The notes under the pieces are model-generated. The model ran no database searches. It was given only the letters and a program-made list of their open reading frames with translations, and was not told the DNA's origin. From NCBI GenBank assembly GCA_036496385.1, contig DASXLD010000086.1, forward strand, positions 1-64,000: a stretch of 64,000 nt of DNA. The letters are read 5' to 3'. Position 1 is the first letter of the stretch. Every line of letters begins with the position of its first letter. Both the position numbers and the translations under genes were made by a program. Positions 1-8,780 of the stretch are shown here, one piece after another. The stretch comes from Schlegelella_A sp036496385 (GTDB lineage: Bacteria > Pseudomonadota > Gammaproteobacteria > Burkholderiales > Burkholderiaceae_C).

Positions 1-568
1 CCTCGGCGGCGCCGAGCGACGCGAGCAGGCCGAGATCGGCGGGCCGGACGATCCGGCCGGCGGCGAGCGCGACCGCGCCGCGCGCGAGGTCCTCGCCGGC
101 AAGACGGCGGTTGTCGCCGGTCCGGACGACGCCCGCCGGGACGCGGACGACATCGCCGTCGACGCGGGCGAACTCCTGCGGGACGACGGTGTCGAGTCCC
201 GCGGGCATCACCGCTCCGGTCATGATGCGGACGCACTCGTGCGCGCCGACCGCGCCTGCGAAGCGGCCGCCACCGGCAAAGCCCGCGCCGGCGACGCGGA
301 ACACGCTCTCGCCGGCGTCACCGATCTCGCTGCCGCGCAGCGCGTAGCCGTCCATCGCCGAGTTGTCGTGCGCGGGAACGTCGATCGCCGGGACGACATC
401 GCACGCGAGGACGCGGCCGAGCGCGGAGCGAAGCGGCAGGCTTTCGATTTGCCGCACCCGGTGGACGAGGCGGCCGATGAATTCCTGTGCCTGCGCGACC
501 GGCAGCGCCTTCGGGTCGTAGCCGGCGACGCACGATGCAATCTCGGCCAGCGACGCCTGCTCAGTCAT
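1..568 (-). CDS. moeA: Molybdopterin molybdenumtransferase MoeA (N-terminal part, runs off the left edge)
   Basis: MoeA inserts molybdate into adenylylated molybdopterin, the last common step of molybdenum cofactor synthesis in the cytoplasm. About 189 codons are visible; the C-terminal half lies outside the window. The family motifs are present: DNSAMDGYA, then RIMTGAVMPAGLDTVVPQ. The ATG at 568-566 overlaps the end of mobA by 8 bp, so the two genes are translationally coupled and form a mobA-moeA operon read leftwards. mobB and a tungstate/molybdate-type transporter lie just to the right, which fits a cofactor gene cluster. Confidence 0.95.
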   Translation of the reverse strand, partial: MTEQASLAEIASCVAGYDPKALPVAQAQEFIGRLVHRVRQIESLPLRSALGRVLACDVVPAIDVPAHDNSAMDGYALRGSEIGDAGESVFRVAGAGFAGGGRFAGAVGAHECVRIMTGAVMPAGLDTVVPQEFARVDGDVVRVPAGVVRTGDNRRLAGEDLARGAVALAAGRIVRPADLGLLASLGAAE

Positions 569-1160
569 GGCGCTGCAGCTCCCGGAGCTCGGCGATCGTG
601 TTGGCGTTGACGAAGGCGTCGACGTCGTCGAAGGGCACGGCAACGGTGCGCAGCGTTGCGGTCCAGGCGTCGATCTTGCGCCGGCCGCTGCTGGTGAAGC
701 GGATCAGGCTTTCCAGGACGGTGGCGCGAAGCAGGCAGAAGACAGGCTGCAGGCGAAGCTCGCCGTCTTCGCGCGTGGCCGCCATCGCGAGCTCGGCGTC
801 CTCGGCGTCGAGGCGCTCGGCGAGGCGGGCGACGAGGTCTTCGGGAAACCGCGGCGAGTCGCACGGCACCGTCGCGAGGTAGGGCGTCGTGCAGTGCTCG
901 AGCCCGGTGAGAAAGCCGGCGAGCGGGCCAGGATAGTCGGGCAGCGCGTCGGGCCACACCGGTGCACCCATCGATTCGTAGGCACCGAGGTTGCGATTGG
1001 CGTTGATCATGACTTCGCCGACCTGCGGTTGGAGGCGCAGCAGCGCATGCATCGCGAGCGGCATGCCGAGGTGCGGCTGCAGGCCCTTGTCGACGCCGCC
1101 CATGCGGCTGCCGCGGCCACCGGCGAGGACGAGGCCGGTGATGTCACTGGGTTCGATCAT
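561..1160 (-). CDS. mobA: Molybdenum cofactor guanylyltransferase MobA
   Basis: MobA transfers GMP from GTP to Mo-molybdopterin to give the bis-MGD cofactor of DMSO-reductase-type enzymes. The 199-residue protein opens with the nucleotidyltransferase loop LVLAGGRGSRMGGVDKGL and carries VPCDSP, the metal-binding Asp region. Length and start (MIEPSDITG) match the family; a much longer upstream extension of the frame is not needed. Downstream moeA overlaps by 8 bp. It is transcribed divergently from the transporter genes, with about 100 bp between them for both promoters. Confidence 0.95.
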   Translation of the reverse strand: MIEPSDITGLVLAGGRGSRMGGVDKGLQPHLGMPLAMHALLRLQPQVGEVMINANRNLGAYESMGAPVWPDALPDYPGPLAGFLTGLEHCTTPYLATVPCDSPRFPEDLVARLAERLDAEDAELAMAATREDGELRLQPVFCLLRATVLESLIRFTSSGRRKIDAWTATLRTVAVPFDDVDAFVNANTIAELRELQRHD

Positions 1161-1259
1161 CTCTGCGAATCCTTGCTCGAGCGAGTGTAGGGGCAGCCGA
1201 TAATCGCGCGTCGCCGGCCGCCGTGCCGCGCCCGAGTTCCAACGCATGACCTTGTCGCG

Positions 1260-1973
1260 GTGAGCACCGTCGCCGAAAGCTTCGCCACGGCGGCGCGCTT
1301 GATCGTCGACGCCGATCCGGCGCTGGTGCGCATCGTCGTGCTGTCGTTCGCGGTCAGCGGCGCTGCATGCGCCGCCGGCGCCGGGCTCGGCCTGGTCGGC
1401 GGCGCCTGGCTCGCGGCGGCGCGGTTTCGCGGCCGGCGCGTCGTCCTGCTCGCGCTCGACACCTTGCTCGCGCTGCCGTCGGTCGTCGTCGGCCTGCTCG
1501 TCTACCTCGGCCTGTCGCGCAGCGGCCCGCTCGGCAGTTGGGGAATCCTGTTCACGCCGGCGGCGATGGTGGTCGCGCAGACGATCCTCGTGTTGCCGAT
1601 CATCGCGGCGCTGGCGCGACAGGTCGTCGACGACGCGCTGCGCGACGGCGGCGACCAGCTCCGCTCGATGGGTGCCGGCCGGCTCGTGGCGGCGTTGCTC
1701 ATGCTCGTGCACGAGCGCTGGGCGGTCGCGACCTTGATGCTCGCGGCGTTCGGGCGCGCGATCTCCGAGGTCGGCGCGGTGATGATCGTCGGCGGCAATA
1801 TCGACGGCGTGACGCGGGTGATGACGACCGCGATCGCACTCGAGACGAGCAAGGGCGACCTGCCGCTCGCGCTCGCGCTCGGCTTTCTCCTCCTCGCCAT
1901 CGTCGCCCTCGTCAACGTCGTGATCGCGCTGGTGCCGCATGCGCGCGGCATCGTCGCCGCGGAGATCCGCTGA
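1260..1973 (+). CDS. tupB: Tungstate/molybdate-type ABC transporter permease (TupB-like)
   Basis: Inner-membrane permease of a small oxyanion importer. The 237-residue protein starts with GTG and has about five hydrophobic segments, with LALPSVVVGLLVYLGLSRSG and the cytoplasmic coupling motif GRAISEVGAVMIVGGNI, which closely resembles TupB proteins. Its stop overlaps the ATG of the ATP-binding gene (TGATG), so the two are coupled. No periplasmic binding protein (TupA) lies next to it, although TupA normally precedes TupB. Specificity for tungstate rather than molybdate is inferred from family resemblance and from the neighbouring mob/moe genes. Confidence 0.85.
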   Translation: MSTVAESFATAARLIVDADPALVRIVVLSFAVSGAACAAGAGLGLVGGAWLAAARFRGRRVVLLALDTLLALPSVVVGLLVYLGLSRSGPLGSWGILFTPAAMVVAQTILVLPIIAALARQVVDDALRDGGDQLRSMGAGRLVAALLMLVHERWAVATLMLAAFGRAISEVGAVMIVGGNIDGVTRVMTTAIALETSKGDLPLALALGFLLLAIVALVNVVIALVPHARGIVAAEIR

Positions 1974-2695
1974 TGACGAGCGCAGCCGCCGAGCCGCTGC
2001 TCGCCATCAGCGACGCCAGCGTGCGCTTCGGCGAGGTCGTCGCCGTCCGCGATGCGACGATCGAGATCCGCGCCGGCGAGTCGGTCGCGATCGTCGGCGC
2101 CAACGGATCGGGCAAGACGACGTTGCTGCGCCTGCTGCACGGCGTCGTCTCGCACTCGGGAACGCGGCGCGCGGCGGCCGCGGCATCGCCGCAGGCGATG
2201 GTCTTCCAGCGGCCGTTCCTGCTCCGGCTGTCGGTCGCGCGCAACCTTCGCATCGCGCTCTGGCTCGCTGCGGCGCGGCCGCCGGCGCGCGAGCGACACG
2301 CGCGCGCCGAGGCGGCGCTGGCGCGCGTCGGCCTGCAGGCGCTGCGCGATCGGCCGGCGCGGGCTCTCTCCGGCGGCGAGCAGCAGCGCCTCGCGCTCGC
2401 CCGCAGTTGGGCGATCCGGCCGGCGGTGCTCTTCCTCGACGAGCCGACCGCCAACCTCGACCCGTCGGCGAAGAAGGAGGTCGAGGCGCTGCTCGCCGGC
2501 TTCATCGCCGAGGGGATGACGGTCGTCATGAGCACGCACAACCTCGGCCAGGCCAAGCGCCTCGCGACGCGCATCGTCTACATGGACGCCGGCCGCATCG
2601 ATGGCGACCTGCCGACAGCGCAGTTCTTCGCCGACTCGCTCGGCGAGCGCGCCGACCGCTTCCTGAAGGGCGACCTCTCGTGGTCGCTCGACTGA
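1973..2695 (+). CDS. tupC: Tungstate/molybdate-type ABC transporter ATP-binding protein (TupC-like)
   Basis: ATPase subunit that powers the permease encoded just upstream. The 240-residue protein has Walker A GANGSGKTT, the signature LSGGEQQR, and Walker B VLFLDEPTANLD followed by the H-loop STHNLGQ. The length is that of a single nucleotide-binding domain with no regulatory C-terminal domain. The start codon overlaps the tupB stop. It ends a few bases before a convergent DUF6352 gene. Substrate is inferred from context. Confidence 0.88.
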   Translation: MTSAAAEPLLAISDASVRFGEVVAVRDATIEIRAGESVAIVGANGSGKTTLLRLLHGVVSHSGTRRAAAAASPQAMVFQRPFLLRLSVARNLRIALWLAAARPPARERHARAEAALARVGLQALRDRPARALSGGEQQRLALARSWAIRPAVLFLDEPTANLDPSAKKEVEALLAGFIAEGMTVVMSTHNLGQAKRLATRIVYMDAGRIDGDLPTAQFFADSLGERADRFLKGDLSWSLD

Positions 2696-2701
2696 ACCCG
2701 C

Positions 2702-3736
2702 TCAGGCCACCGTCGCCAGCGGCAGGTTGACGAGCAGGTTCTGCGGCTTCACCTTCAGCGTTTGCTCTTCGTCGATCGCCAGGCCGAGGTAGACCGGCTT
2801 GCCGGCGACATCGGCGCGCATCTCGCGTGGATCGACGAAGTCGAGGCGGAACAGCCCGATCAGGCGCTGCATCTCGTCGGCCTCGGGCGTCTCGCCACGA
2901 TAGAGCGCGTTGAGGAGAGCGCTCGCCTCTGCATCGAGGCCGACGTGCCAGCGCCACGCGGGGTCGTCGATCCGCCGCACCGGACGGATCGTCGTCCGCA
3001 CGGCGTGAAAGTGGAGGATCCAGCGCTCCAGCACTCGAGCGAGAGCGGCCAGTCCCGAGCCTGCGCGCGTCATCGTGAAGCTGAGGCCGTGGCCGAGATC
3101 GTTAGCGATCTCGTGGCTCAGGTCGAGCACGAAGGCGTGCGGGTCGGCGGCGGCGGCGAACGCATGCGCAGTCGTCGGGCCGAGGACCGGCATGCCTGCA
3201 ACACCGCTGCCGCCGCCGGCGGCGAAATCGCGAGCGAGGTCGAGCGCCCGCGAGGCGCCGCCGATCGAATCGGCATGCTCGCGATCGGCGCTGAGGACGC
3301 GGCCGTCGACGATGGCGACGCGCTGGGTGCGGTACAGCAGCTGCGCGGCGCGATGCTCGATCACGTCGGCGCCGGCATCGACGAGCGGCGCGACGATCGC
3401 GGCGACCATCCGGTCGAGGAACACCGGCGGCAAGGCGACCCTGCCGCCGCGGACGAGCCCGAGATAGTGCGCCTCGATCGTTCCCGCCCGCACGAGGTCA
3501 TCGCGGAAGGCGAGCCAGGTCTCGTAGTTTTCGCGCGCGTCGTCGTCGGCGAACGCGGCCAGCTCGGCCGTGGAGACGGCGCCCGTCGGCTCGGCGACGA
3601 GGCGATCGTGGAGTCTTCGCTCGCCGGCGCACGACGCGTCGACGACGGCGAGCTCGGGCAAGGCGAGCAGGCCGCGCAGGAAATCGTCGCCGGCACGTTG
3701 CCAGCGTTCGCCGGCATCACTGGGACTGCTCGTCAT
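2702..3736 (-). CDS. DUF6352 family protein
   Basis: A 344-residue soluble protein of unknown function. I recognise the DUF6352 pattern: an N-terminal DDFLRGLLALPEL stretch, NYETWLAFRDDL, WHVGLDAEASALLNALYRGE, and the C-terminal ending VYLGLAI then KPQNLLVNLPLA. No membrane segment, signal peptide or catalytic motif is evident. It is convergent with the transporter genes and divergent from mobB. Its position between molybdenum cofactor genes suggests, but does not show, a link to molybdoenzymes. Confidence 0.75.
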   Translation of the reverse strand: MTSSPSDAGERWQRAGDDFLRGLLALPELAVVDASCAGERRLHDRLVAEPTGAVSTAELAAFADDDARENYETWLAFRDDLVRAGTIEAHYLGLVRGGRVALPPVFLDRMVAAIVAPLVDAGADVIEHRAAQLLYRTQRVAIVDGRVLSADREHADSIGGASRALDLARDFAAGGGSGVAGMPVLGPTTAHAFAAAADPHAFVLDLSHEIANDLGHGLSFTMTRAGSGLAALARVLERWILHFHAVRTTIRPVRRIDDPAWRWHVGLDAEASALLNALYRGETPEADEMQRLIGLFRLDFVDPREMRADVAGKPVYLGLAIDEEQTLKVKPQNLLVNLPLATVA

Positions 3737-3807
3737 GGGCGGTCGGTGGGTCGCATGTCGGATTATCGACAGCCGCAGCGCCCCGCAGTGCCGTCTAAAC
3801 TCGTTCC

Positions 3808-4374
3808 ATGCATGTCATCGGTTTGTGCGGTTACTCAGGTTCGGGCAAGACGACGCTGATCGAGGGGCTCATCGCTCGCCTGCGCCTCGCCGGCAAGCGT
3901 GTCTCGATCGTCAAGCACGCCCACCACGAATTCGACATCGACCACGAGGGCAAGGATTCGTGGCGCCACCGCCAGGCGGGCGCGTTCGAGGTCGTCATCG
4001 CCTCGAACCGGCGTCTCGCCAAGATCCGCGAGTACGCGGTCGTGGCCGAGCCGACCGTCGATCAGCTGCTTGGCGAGCTCGTCGAGTGCGATTGGGTGCT
4101 GGTCGAAGGCTTCAAGCACGCGCCGCTGCCGAAAATCGAAGTCTGGCGGGCCGCGACGGCAAAGCCGGCGCAGTACCCGAACGACCCCTTCGTGATCGCC
4201 ATCGCCACCGACAGCGCGAGCGCGTTGCCGGCGCCGACCGGATTGCCGCTATTCGATCTCGACGACGTCGATGCGATCGCGCGTTTCGTCCTCGAGCAGG
4301 CGACGCGTTGTCGCTACGAGCCGGTGGGGGAGATCGGGGCGGGAGCCTTCGCGCCTGTGAGCCGGGCGGGCTGA
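3808..4374 (+). CDS. mobB: Molybdopterin-guanine dinucleotide biosynthesis adaptor MobB
   Basis: GTP-binding partner of MobA. The 188-residue protein begins with the P-loop GLCGYSGSGKTT, followed by KRVSIVKHAHHEFDIDHEGKD and WRHRQAGA, the typical MobB core. VLVEGFKH is the second conserved nucleotide-site motif. Start chosen at ATG 3808 because the P-loop lies at residues 5-16 as in other MobB proteins. It is a single gene, divergent from DUF6352 and convergent with the membrane protein that follows. Confidence 0.95.
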   Translation: MHVIGLCGYSGSGKTTLIEGLIARLRLAGKRVSIVKHAHHEFDIDHEGKDSWRHRQAGAFEVVIASNRRLAKIREYAVVAEPTVDQLLGELVECDWVLVEGFKHAPLPKIEVWRAATAKPAQYPNDPFVIAIATDSASALPAPTGLPLFDLDDVDAIARFVLEQATRCRYEPVGEIGAGAFAPVSRAG

Positions 4375-4390
4375 AGAAGCGCGACGAAGG

Positions 4391-4918
4391 TCAGGCGATG
4401 CGCGCCAGGTCGCGCATCGTCGTCGGCCCGACGCGCTGCTCGATCTCCGTCTGCAGCGGCTTGTTCCAGCCGAGCATGAACATCGCTTCGGCGGCGACGA
4501 ACATCGGCCCGACGAGCAGGCCGACGACATCATCGACGAACGCGGGCTTGCGGCCCTCGTACCAGTGGCCGACGAACTGGATCACCCAGCCGACCGCGAA
4601 GCAGCCGAGGCCCCAGCCGAGCTGGACCGGGACGCTGTCGTCCGCGGCGCGCTGGCCGAGCCAGAGGAGCGCCGCGACGACGGCGCTGACGGCGACGCCG
4701 AGAACGGCGTTGCCGCGCGTCAGGTACCAGGCGGCAGCAAGCGCGAAGACGATCCACGCCGGCGTCAGCGCGAGCCCGCCGGCCGGCAGCACAGGCCTGG
4801 CGAGCAGCACGCCGACGGCGAAGACGATCATCGGCACGCCGACGAAGTGGCTGAGGATGTTGCGCCGATCGCGGTGGTAGGCAGCGTACTGGCTGAGAAG
4901 CTCGGTGGCGGAGCGCAT
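4391..4918 (-). CDS. DUF962 (Mpo1-like) membrane protein
   Basis: A 175-residue integral membrane protein of the DUF962 family. The fungal member Mpo1 is an Fe(II)-dependent dioxygenase acting in alpha-oxidation of 2-hydroxy fatty acids; a matching activity here is inferred from family only. Visible are the N-terminal YHRDRRNILSHFVGVP, about four hydrophobic segments, and GHWYEGRKPAFVDD, which contain the conserved histidines. The ATG at 4918-4916 gives the family's usual N-terminus. It is convergent with mobB and divergent from the zinc peptidase gene. Confidence 0.85.
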   Translation of the reverse strand: MRSATELLSQYAAYHRDRRNILSHFVGVPMIVFAVGVLLARPVLPAGGLALTPAWIVFALAAAWYLTRGNAVLGVAVSAVVAALLWLGQRAADDSVPVQLGWGLGCFAVGWVIQFVGHWYEGRKPAFVDDVVGLLVGPMFVAAEAMFMLGWNKPLQTEIEQRVGPTTMRDLARIA

Positions 4919-5110
4919 CGGCAGGCCTCGAAGCTGGCGATGACGCCATGGTAGGACAACTCTCGCTCCCGTCGCGCGTTCTCCCGCATTCGCGTGGGGG
5001 GTGCCTCGTGAGCGACCGCACGAGATCGGACGGCGGCGCAGCCTCCCGGCCGACAGGCGGCTGGCCGACCCCCGGCGTAGCATGCAGCGGGGCTTCGCCG
5101 GGAGATCGAC

Positions 5111-5998
5111 ATGCGCATGGACGGCCAGGAAGAAAGCAGCAACGTCGAAGACGTTCGCGGCATGGGCGGTGGCGGCGGCGGATTCGGCATCGGCGGCCGC
5201 GGCATCGGCATCGGCAGCATCGTGGTCGCGGTGATCGCCGGCTGGATCTTCGGCATCAATCCGCTGACCTTGCTCGGCATCATGGACGGCGGCGGCGGCG
5301 ACAGCGGCCAGGTCGTGCAGCAGCAGGGCACGGCGCCGGCGCCGCCGAAGGATGATCCGGGCGCGCGCTTTGTCTCGCAGGTGCTGCGCAGCACCGAGCA
5401 GGTCTGGACCGACGTCTTTCGCGAGTCGGGCCGGACGTACCAGCCGCCCAAGCTCGTCCTCTTCAACGGCAGCTGGCCGACCGCGTGCGGCCAGGGCCAG
5501 GCGGCGATGGGGCCGTTCTATTGCCCGAACGACCAGAAGGTCTACATCGACCTGCGCTTCTACAAGGTGCTCGAGCAGCGACTCGGCGCGCCCGGCCAGT
5601 TCGCGCAGGCGTATGTCGTCGCCCACGAGGTCGGCCATCACGTCCAGCAGCAGCTCGGCATCATGGCCAAGGTCGATGCGCTGCGCAACCGCGGCGGCGA
5701 GGCGCAGGCGAACGCGCTCAGCGTTCGCGTCGAGCTCCAGGCCGACTGCTTCGCCGGCGTCTGGGCGGCGCGGTCGCAGAAGGAGAACGGCTGGCGCCTC
5801 GACCCCGGCGACATCGAGGCGGCGCTGAACGCTGCTTCGCAGATCGGCGACGACACGCTGCAGCGGAAGTCGCAGGGCACGATCGTTCCCGAGTCGTTCA
5901 CCCACGGCACCAGCGCGCAGCGCGTCAACTGGTTCAAGCGCGGCGTCGAGGGCGGCAGCGTCGATCGCTGCAACACCTTCGAGGGCCGTGACCTCTAG
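5111..5998 (+). CDS. ypfJ: Neutral zinc metallopeptidase, YpfJ family
   Basis: A 295-residue membrane-anchored protein of the Zn_peptidase family (YpfJ/KPN_02809). It has a glycine-rich N-terminus, one transmembrane segment (around residues 35-55), and the zinc motif HEVGHHVQ with a downstream ELQADCFAG glutamate ligand region. GSWPTACGQ and FYCPNDQKVYID are also family landmarks. GGGAGATCGAC precedes the ATG as a good ribosome site. The physiological substrate is unknown for the family. It is a single gene convergent with the next operon. Confidence 0.92.
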   Translation: MRMDGQEESSNVEDVRGMGGGGGGFGIGGRGIGIGSIVVAVIAGWIFGINPLTLLGIMDGGGGDSGQVVQQQGTAPAPPKDDPGARFVSQVLRSTEQVWTDVFRESGRTYQPPKLVLFNGSWPTACGQGQAAMGPFYCPNDQKVYIDLRFYKVLEQRLGAPGQFAQAYVVAHEVGHHVQQQLGIMAKVDALRNRGGEAQANALSVRVELQADCFAGVWAARSQKENGWRLDPGDIEAALNAASQIGDDTLQRKSQGTIVPESFTHGTSAQRVNWFKRGVEGGSVDRCNTFEGRDL

Positions 5999-6017
5999 GG
6001 ATGCGCAGGCACTCGTG

Positions 6018-6287
6018 CTAGCGGTCGAGCGCGGCGGTCCAGTCGCAGCGCAGGATGCCGGCGCGGTGCAGCCAGCGGCGCAGGCCGACGTAGGTGCCGG
6101 GCAGGAAGAGCAGCAGGATGCACGTCGCCTCGGCCCAGTCGGCGTGGATCAGGACCGCTGACGGCAGGCCCACGAGGCCGGCGAGCCAGAACGTGAGGAC
6201 CATGTCCCATGCATGCTTCTCGACCGGTTGGTCGCGCCAGTGGCGCTGGTGCCAGGTCTTCAGCTTCTCGAACTGAGCGAGGTTCAT
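6018..6287 (-). CDS. Small conserved two-helix membrane protein
   Basis: An 89-residue protein with two hydrophobic stretches (DMVLTFWLAGLVGLPSAVLI and ATCILLLFLPGTYVGL) between charged ends. I do not recognise a functional family beyond a conserved small membrane protein. The start overlaps the stop of the hydroxy-acid oxidase gene by 4 bp (ATGA), so it is the second gene of a two-gene operon and probably translationally coupled. Confidence 0.75.
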   Translation of the reverse strand: MNLAQFEKLKTWHQRHWRDQPVEKHAWDMVLTFWLAGLVGLPSAVLIHADWAEATCILLLFLPGTYVGLRRWLHRAGILRCDWTAALDR

Positions 6288-7450
6288 GGCGCTCGGGCGG
6301 CGACGGGAGTCGTTCCCGGCAAGAGTACGCGTGCATCGACATCCCGGATGTCGGTGTGGCCGCAGAAGGCCATCGTCAGCTCGAGCTCGCGGGCGATGAT
6401 CTCGAGCGCCCGGGTGACGCCGGCCTCGCCCATCGCGCCGAGACCATAGAGGAAGGCGCGTCCGATCAGCGTGCCGCGCGCACCGAGTGCCCACGCCTTC
6501 AGGACGTCCTGGCCGGAGCGGATGCCGCCATCCATCCAGACCTCGATCCTGGAGCCGACCGCATCGACGATCGCCGGCAGCGCGCTGATCGACGACGGTG
6601 CGCCGTCGAGCTGGCGGCCGCCGTGGTTCGAGACGACGATCGCGTCGGCGCCGCTCGCTGCGGCGAGCCGTGCATCCTCGACGTCGAGGATGCCCTTCAG
6701 GATGAGCTTGCCGCCCCAGAGCTTCTTCACCCATTCGACGTCGGCCCAGCTGAGGCTGGGGTCGAACTGCTCGGCCGTCCAGGCGCCGAGCGAGGACATG
6801 TCGCCGACGCCGGTCGCGTGGCCGACGATGTTGCCGAAACTGCGCCGCTTCGTGCCGAGCATCGCCATGCACCAGGCGGGCTTGGTCGCCAGATTGAGCA
6901 GGTTCACGAGCGTCGGCTTTGGCGGCGCGGTGAGGCCGTTTTTCAGGTCCTTGTGACGCTGGCCGAGGATCTGCAGGTCGAGGGTGAGGACGAGCGCGCT
7001 GCACTTGGCAGCGCGCGCACGCTCGATCAGCCGTTCCATGAACGGCCGGTCGCGCAGCATGTAGGGCTGGAACCAGAACGGCGCGTTGGTGTGCGCGGCG
7101 ACGTCCTCGATCGAGCAGATGCTCATCATGCTGAGCGTGAACGGGATGCCGAACTTCTCGGCGGCGCGTGCCGCCAGGATCTCGCCGTCGGCGTGCTGCA
7201 TGCCGGTGAGGCCGGTCGGTGCGATCGCGACCGGCATCCGCACCGCGATGCCGGCCATCGTCGTCGCGAGCGAACGATTCTCCATGTCGACAGCGACGCG
7301 CTGGCGCAGCTTGATGCGCTGGAAGTCGCTTTCGTTCGCGCGGTAGGTGCTCTCGGTCCACGAGCCCGAATCGGCGTAGTCGTAGAACATCCGCGGTACG
7401 CGCCGCTTGGCGAGCACGCGCAAATCTTCGATGCAGGTAATGACGGGCAT
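6284..7450 (-). CDS. lldD: FMN-dependent alpha-hydroxy-acid oxidase/dehydrogenase (LldD-like)
   Basis: Oxidises an L-2-hydroxy acid such as lactate to the keto acid using FMN. The 388-residue protein has the family's FYDYADSGSWTE near the N-terminus, LTLDLQ, the catalytic SNHGGRQLDGAPSS and the FMN phosphate-binding DGGIRSGQDVLKA, GARGTLIGRAFLYG. Length matches LldD-type enzymes; the exact substrate cannot be read from the sequence. It is first in an operon with the small membrane protein. Confidence 0.88.
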   Translation of the reverse strand: MPVITCIEDLRVLAKRRVPRMFYDYADSGSWTESTYRANESDFQRIKLRQRVAVDMENRSLATTMAGIAVRMPVAIAPTGLTGMQHADGEILAARAAEKFGIPFTLSMMSICSIEDVAAHTNAPFWFQPYMLRDRPFMERLIERARAAKCSALVLTLDLQILGQRHKDLKNGLTAPPKPTLVNLLNLATKPAWCMAMLGTKRRSFGNIVGHATGVGDMSSLGAWTAEQFDPSLSWADVEWVKKLWGGKLILKGILDVEDARLAAASGADAIVVSNHGGRQLDGAPSSISALPAIVDAVGSRIEVWMDGGIRSGQDVLKAWALGARGTLIGRAFLYGLGAMGEAGVTRALEIIARELELTMAFCGHTDIRDVDARVLLPGTTPVAARAP

Positions 7451-7486
7451 GGAGTCCTTCGGTCGCGCCGGGGTGGTGCGAGGATG

Positions 7487-8695
7487 CTAAGACCGGTCGT
7501 CGAAGAGCGGCAGGCTGTCTTCGCCGCCGGGCTCGCGCGCCGGGCGCGCCGGCGGCACCGGCTCGGCCGCGAGCGGAGCGACGAGATCGCAGAGGCGGGC
7601 CAGGGCGCTCGCGCGGACGCCGAGCAGGCGAAGCCTGCGGGTGAGGTCGACGCGCCTCAGGCAACTGCCCGCAGCGCGCCGGATCTCGCGGGCGTCGAGC
7701 GTGTGACCGGGAAGCGTGAGGTCGCGCGTCGCGATGCGAAAGTCGTCGAAGCGCAGCTTGACGCCGATCGTCTTGGCCGCGTAGGACTTGCGGGCGAGGT
7801 CGCCCGCGAGCTGCTCGCAGAGCTCGGTGAAGATCGCGCCGAGGGCGAGCCGGTCGCGCACCGCGTGCAGGTCGCGGTCGAAGGTCGTCTCGCGGCTGAT
7901 CGACTTCGGCTCGCTGTAGGTGACGACGGCACGCTCGTCGCGACCGTGCGAGGCTTCGTGCAGCCAGGCGCCGAAGCCGCTGCCGAAATGCTCGCGCAGA
8001 AACGCGGGATCGGCGGCGGCGAGCTGGCCGATCGTCTCGACGCCGAGCGCGGCGAGCCGGGCGGCGGCCTTCGGGCCGATGCCGTTGACCTTGCGCACAG
8101 CGAGCGGCCAGATGCGCGCGGCGACGTCGGCGTGCGTGAGCAGCGTCAGCCCGTCGGGCTTGTCGAGCTCGGAGGCCAGCTTGGAGAGCAGCTTGTTCGG
8201 CGTGATGCCGATCGAGCAGGTGAGCCCGGTCCGGTCGCGCACCGCCGCCTTCAGCGCCATGCCGATCGCGTGGCCGCCGTCGCCGGCCGTGTCCGCCAGG
8301 TTGCCGAGATCGATGTAGATCTCGTCGATGCCGCGGTCCTCGACCGTCGGCGCGATCTCGCGCACCGCGGCCTTGAACAGGCGCGAGTACTTGCGGTATT
8401 CGTCGAAGTCGACCGGCAACAGGATCGCGTCGGGCGCGAGCGCCGCCGACTTCATCATTCCCATCGCCGAGAAGACGCCCAGCTTCCTCGCCTCGTAGGT
8501 GCTCGTCGTGACGACGCCGCGGCCGACGTAGTCGCGCAGGATGCGGAAGTCGTGCGTGCCATCGGCGCGCCGGCGCGGCTGGTGATCGCGGCCGCCGCCG
8601 ATGACGACGGCACGGCCGCGCAACTCGGGATAGCGCAACAGCTCGACCGACGCGTAGAACGCGTCCATGTCGAGATGGGCGATGAGCCGGGGCAC
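7487..8695 (-). CDS. dinB: DNA polymerase IV (Y-family translesion polymerase)
   Basis: Error-prone polymerase for lesion bypass. The 402-residue protein has the catalytic HLDMDAFYASVEL at the N-terminus, the second acidic motif GIDEIYIDL, a helix-hairpin-helix region (VNGIGPKAAARLAALGV) and a little-finger domain. The C-terminal SLPLF resembles the beta-clamp binding motif. I chose the GTG at 8695-8693 because it places the first catalytic Asp as in other DinB proteins. A perfect LexA box ends 7 nt upstream of that GTG, so expression should be SOS-controlled with a very short or absent leader. Confidence 0.93.
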   Translation of the reverse strand: MPRLIAHLDMDAFYASVELLRYPELRGRAVVIGGGRDHQPRRRADGTHDFRILRDYVGRGVVTTSTYEARKLGVFSAMGMMKSAALAPDAILLPVDFDEYRKYSRLFKAAVREIAPTVEDRGIDEIYIDLGNLADTAGDGGHAIGMALKAAVRDRTGLTCSIGITPNKLLSKLASELDKPDGLTLLTHADVAARIWPLAVRKVNGIGPKAAARLAALGVETIGQLAAADPAFLREHFGSGFGAWLHEASHGRDERAVVTYSEPKSISRETTFDRDLHAVRDRLALGAIFTELCEQLAGDLARKSYAAKTIGVKLRFDDFRIATRDLTLPGHTLDAREIRRAAGSCLRRVDLTRRLRLLGVRASALARLCDLVAPLAAEPVPPARPAREPGGEDSLPLFDDRS

Positions 8696-8702
8696 GGCAG
8701 GA

Positions 8703-8718
8703 CTGTACGTGCGTACAG
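8703..8718 (-). promoter_or_regulatory. LexA (SOS) box of dinB
   Basis: The 16-mer CTGTACGTGCGTACAG (plus strand) is an exact CTGT-N8-ACAG match, and the arms extend to CTGTAC/GTACAG. It stands 7 nt upstream of the dinB GTG. LexA binding here would block dinB and possibly touch the divergent acetyltransferase promoter. CTGT-N8-ACAG is the established LexA consensus of beta- and gammaproteobacteria. Confidence 0.88.
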
Positions 8719-8780
8719 CGGCCCGGGGCAAGCGGGCGGCGGCGCCCGACGACCTCCTGCCTTGTCGCAGAATCGCGCGC

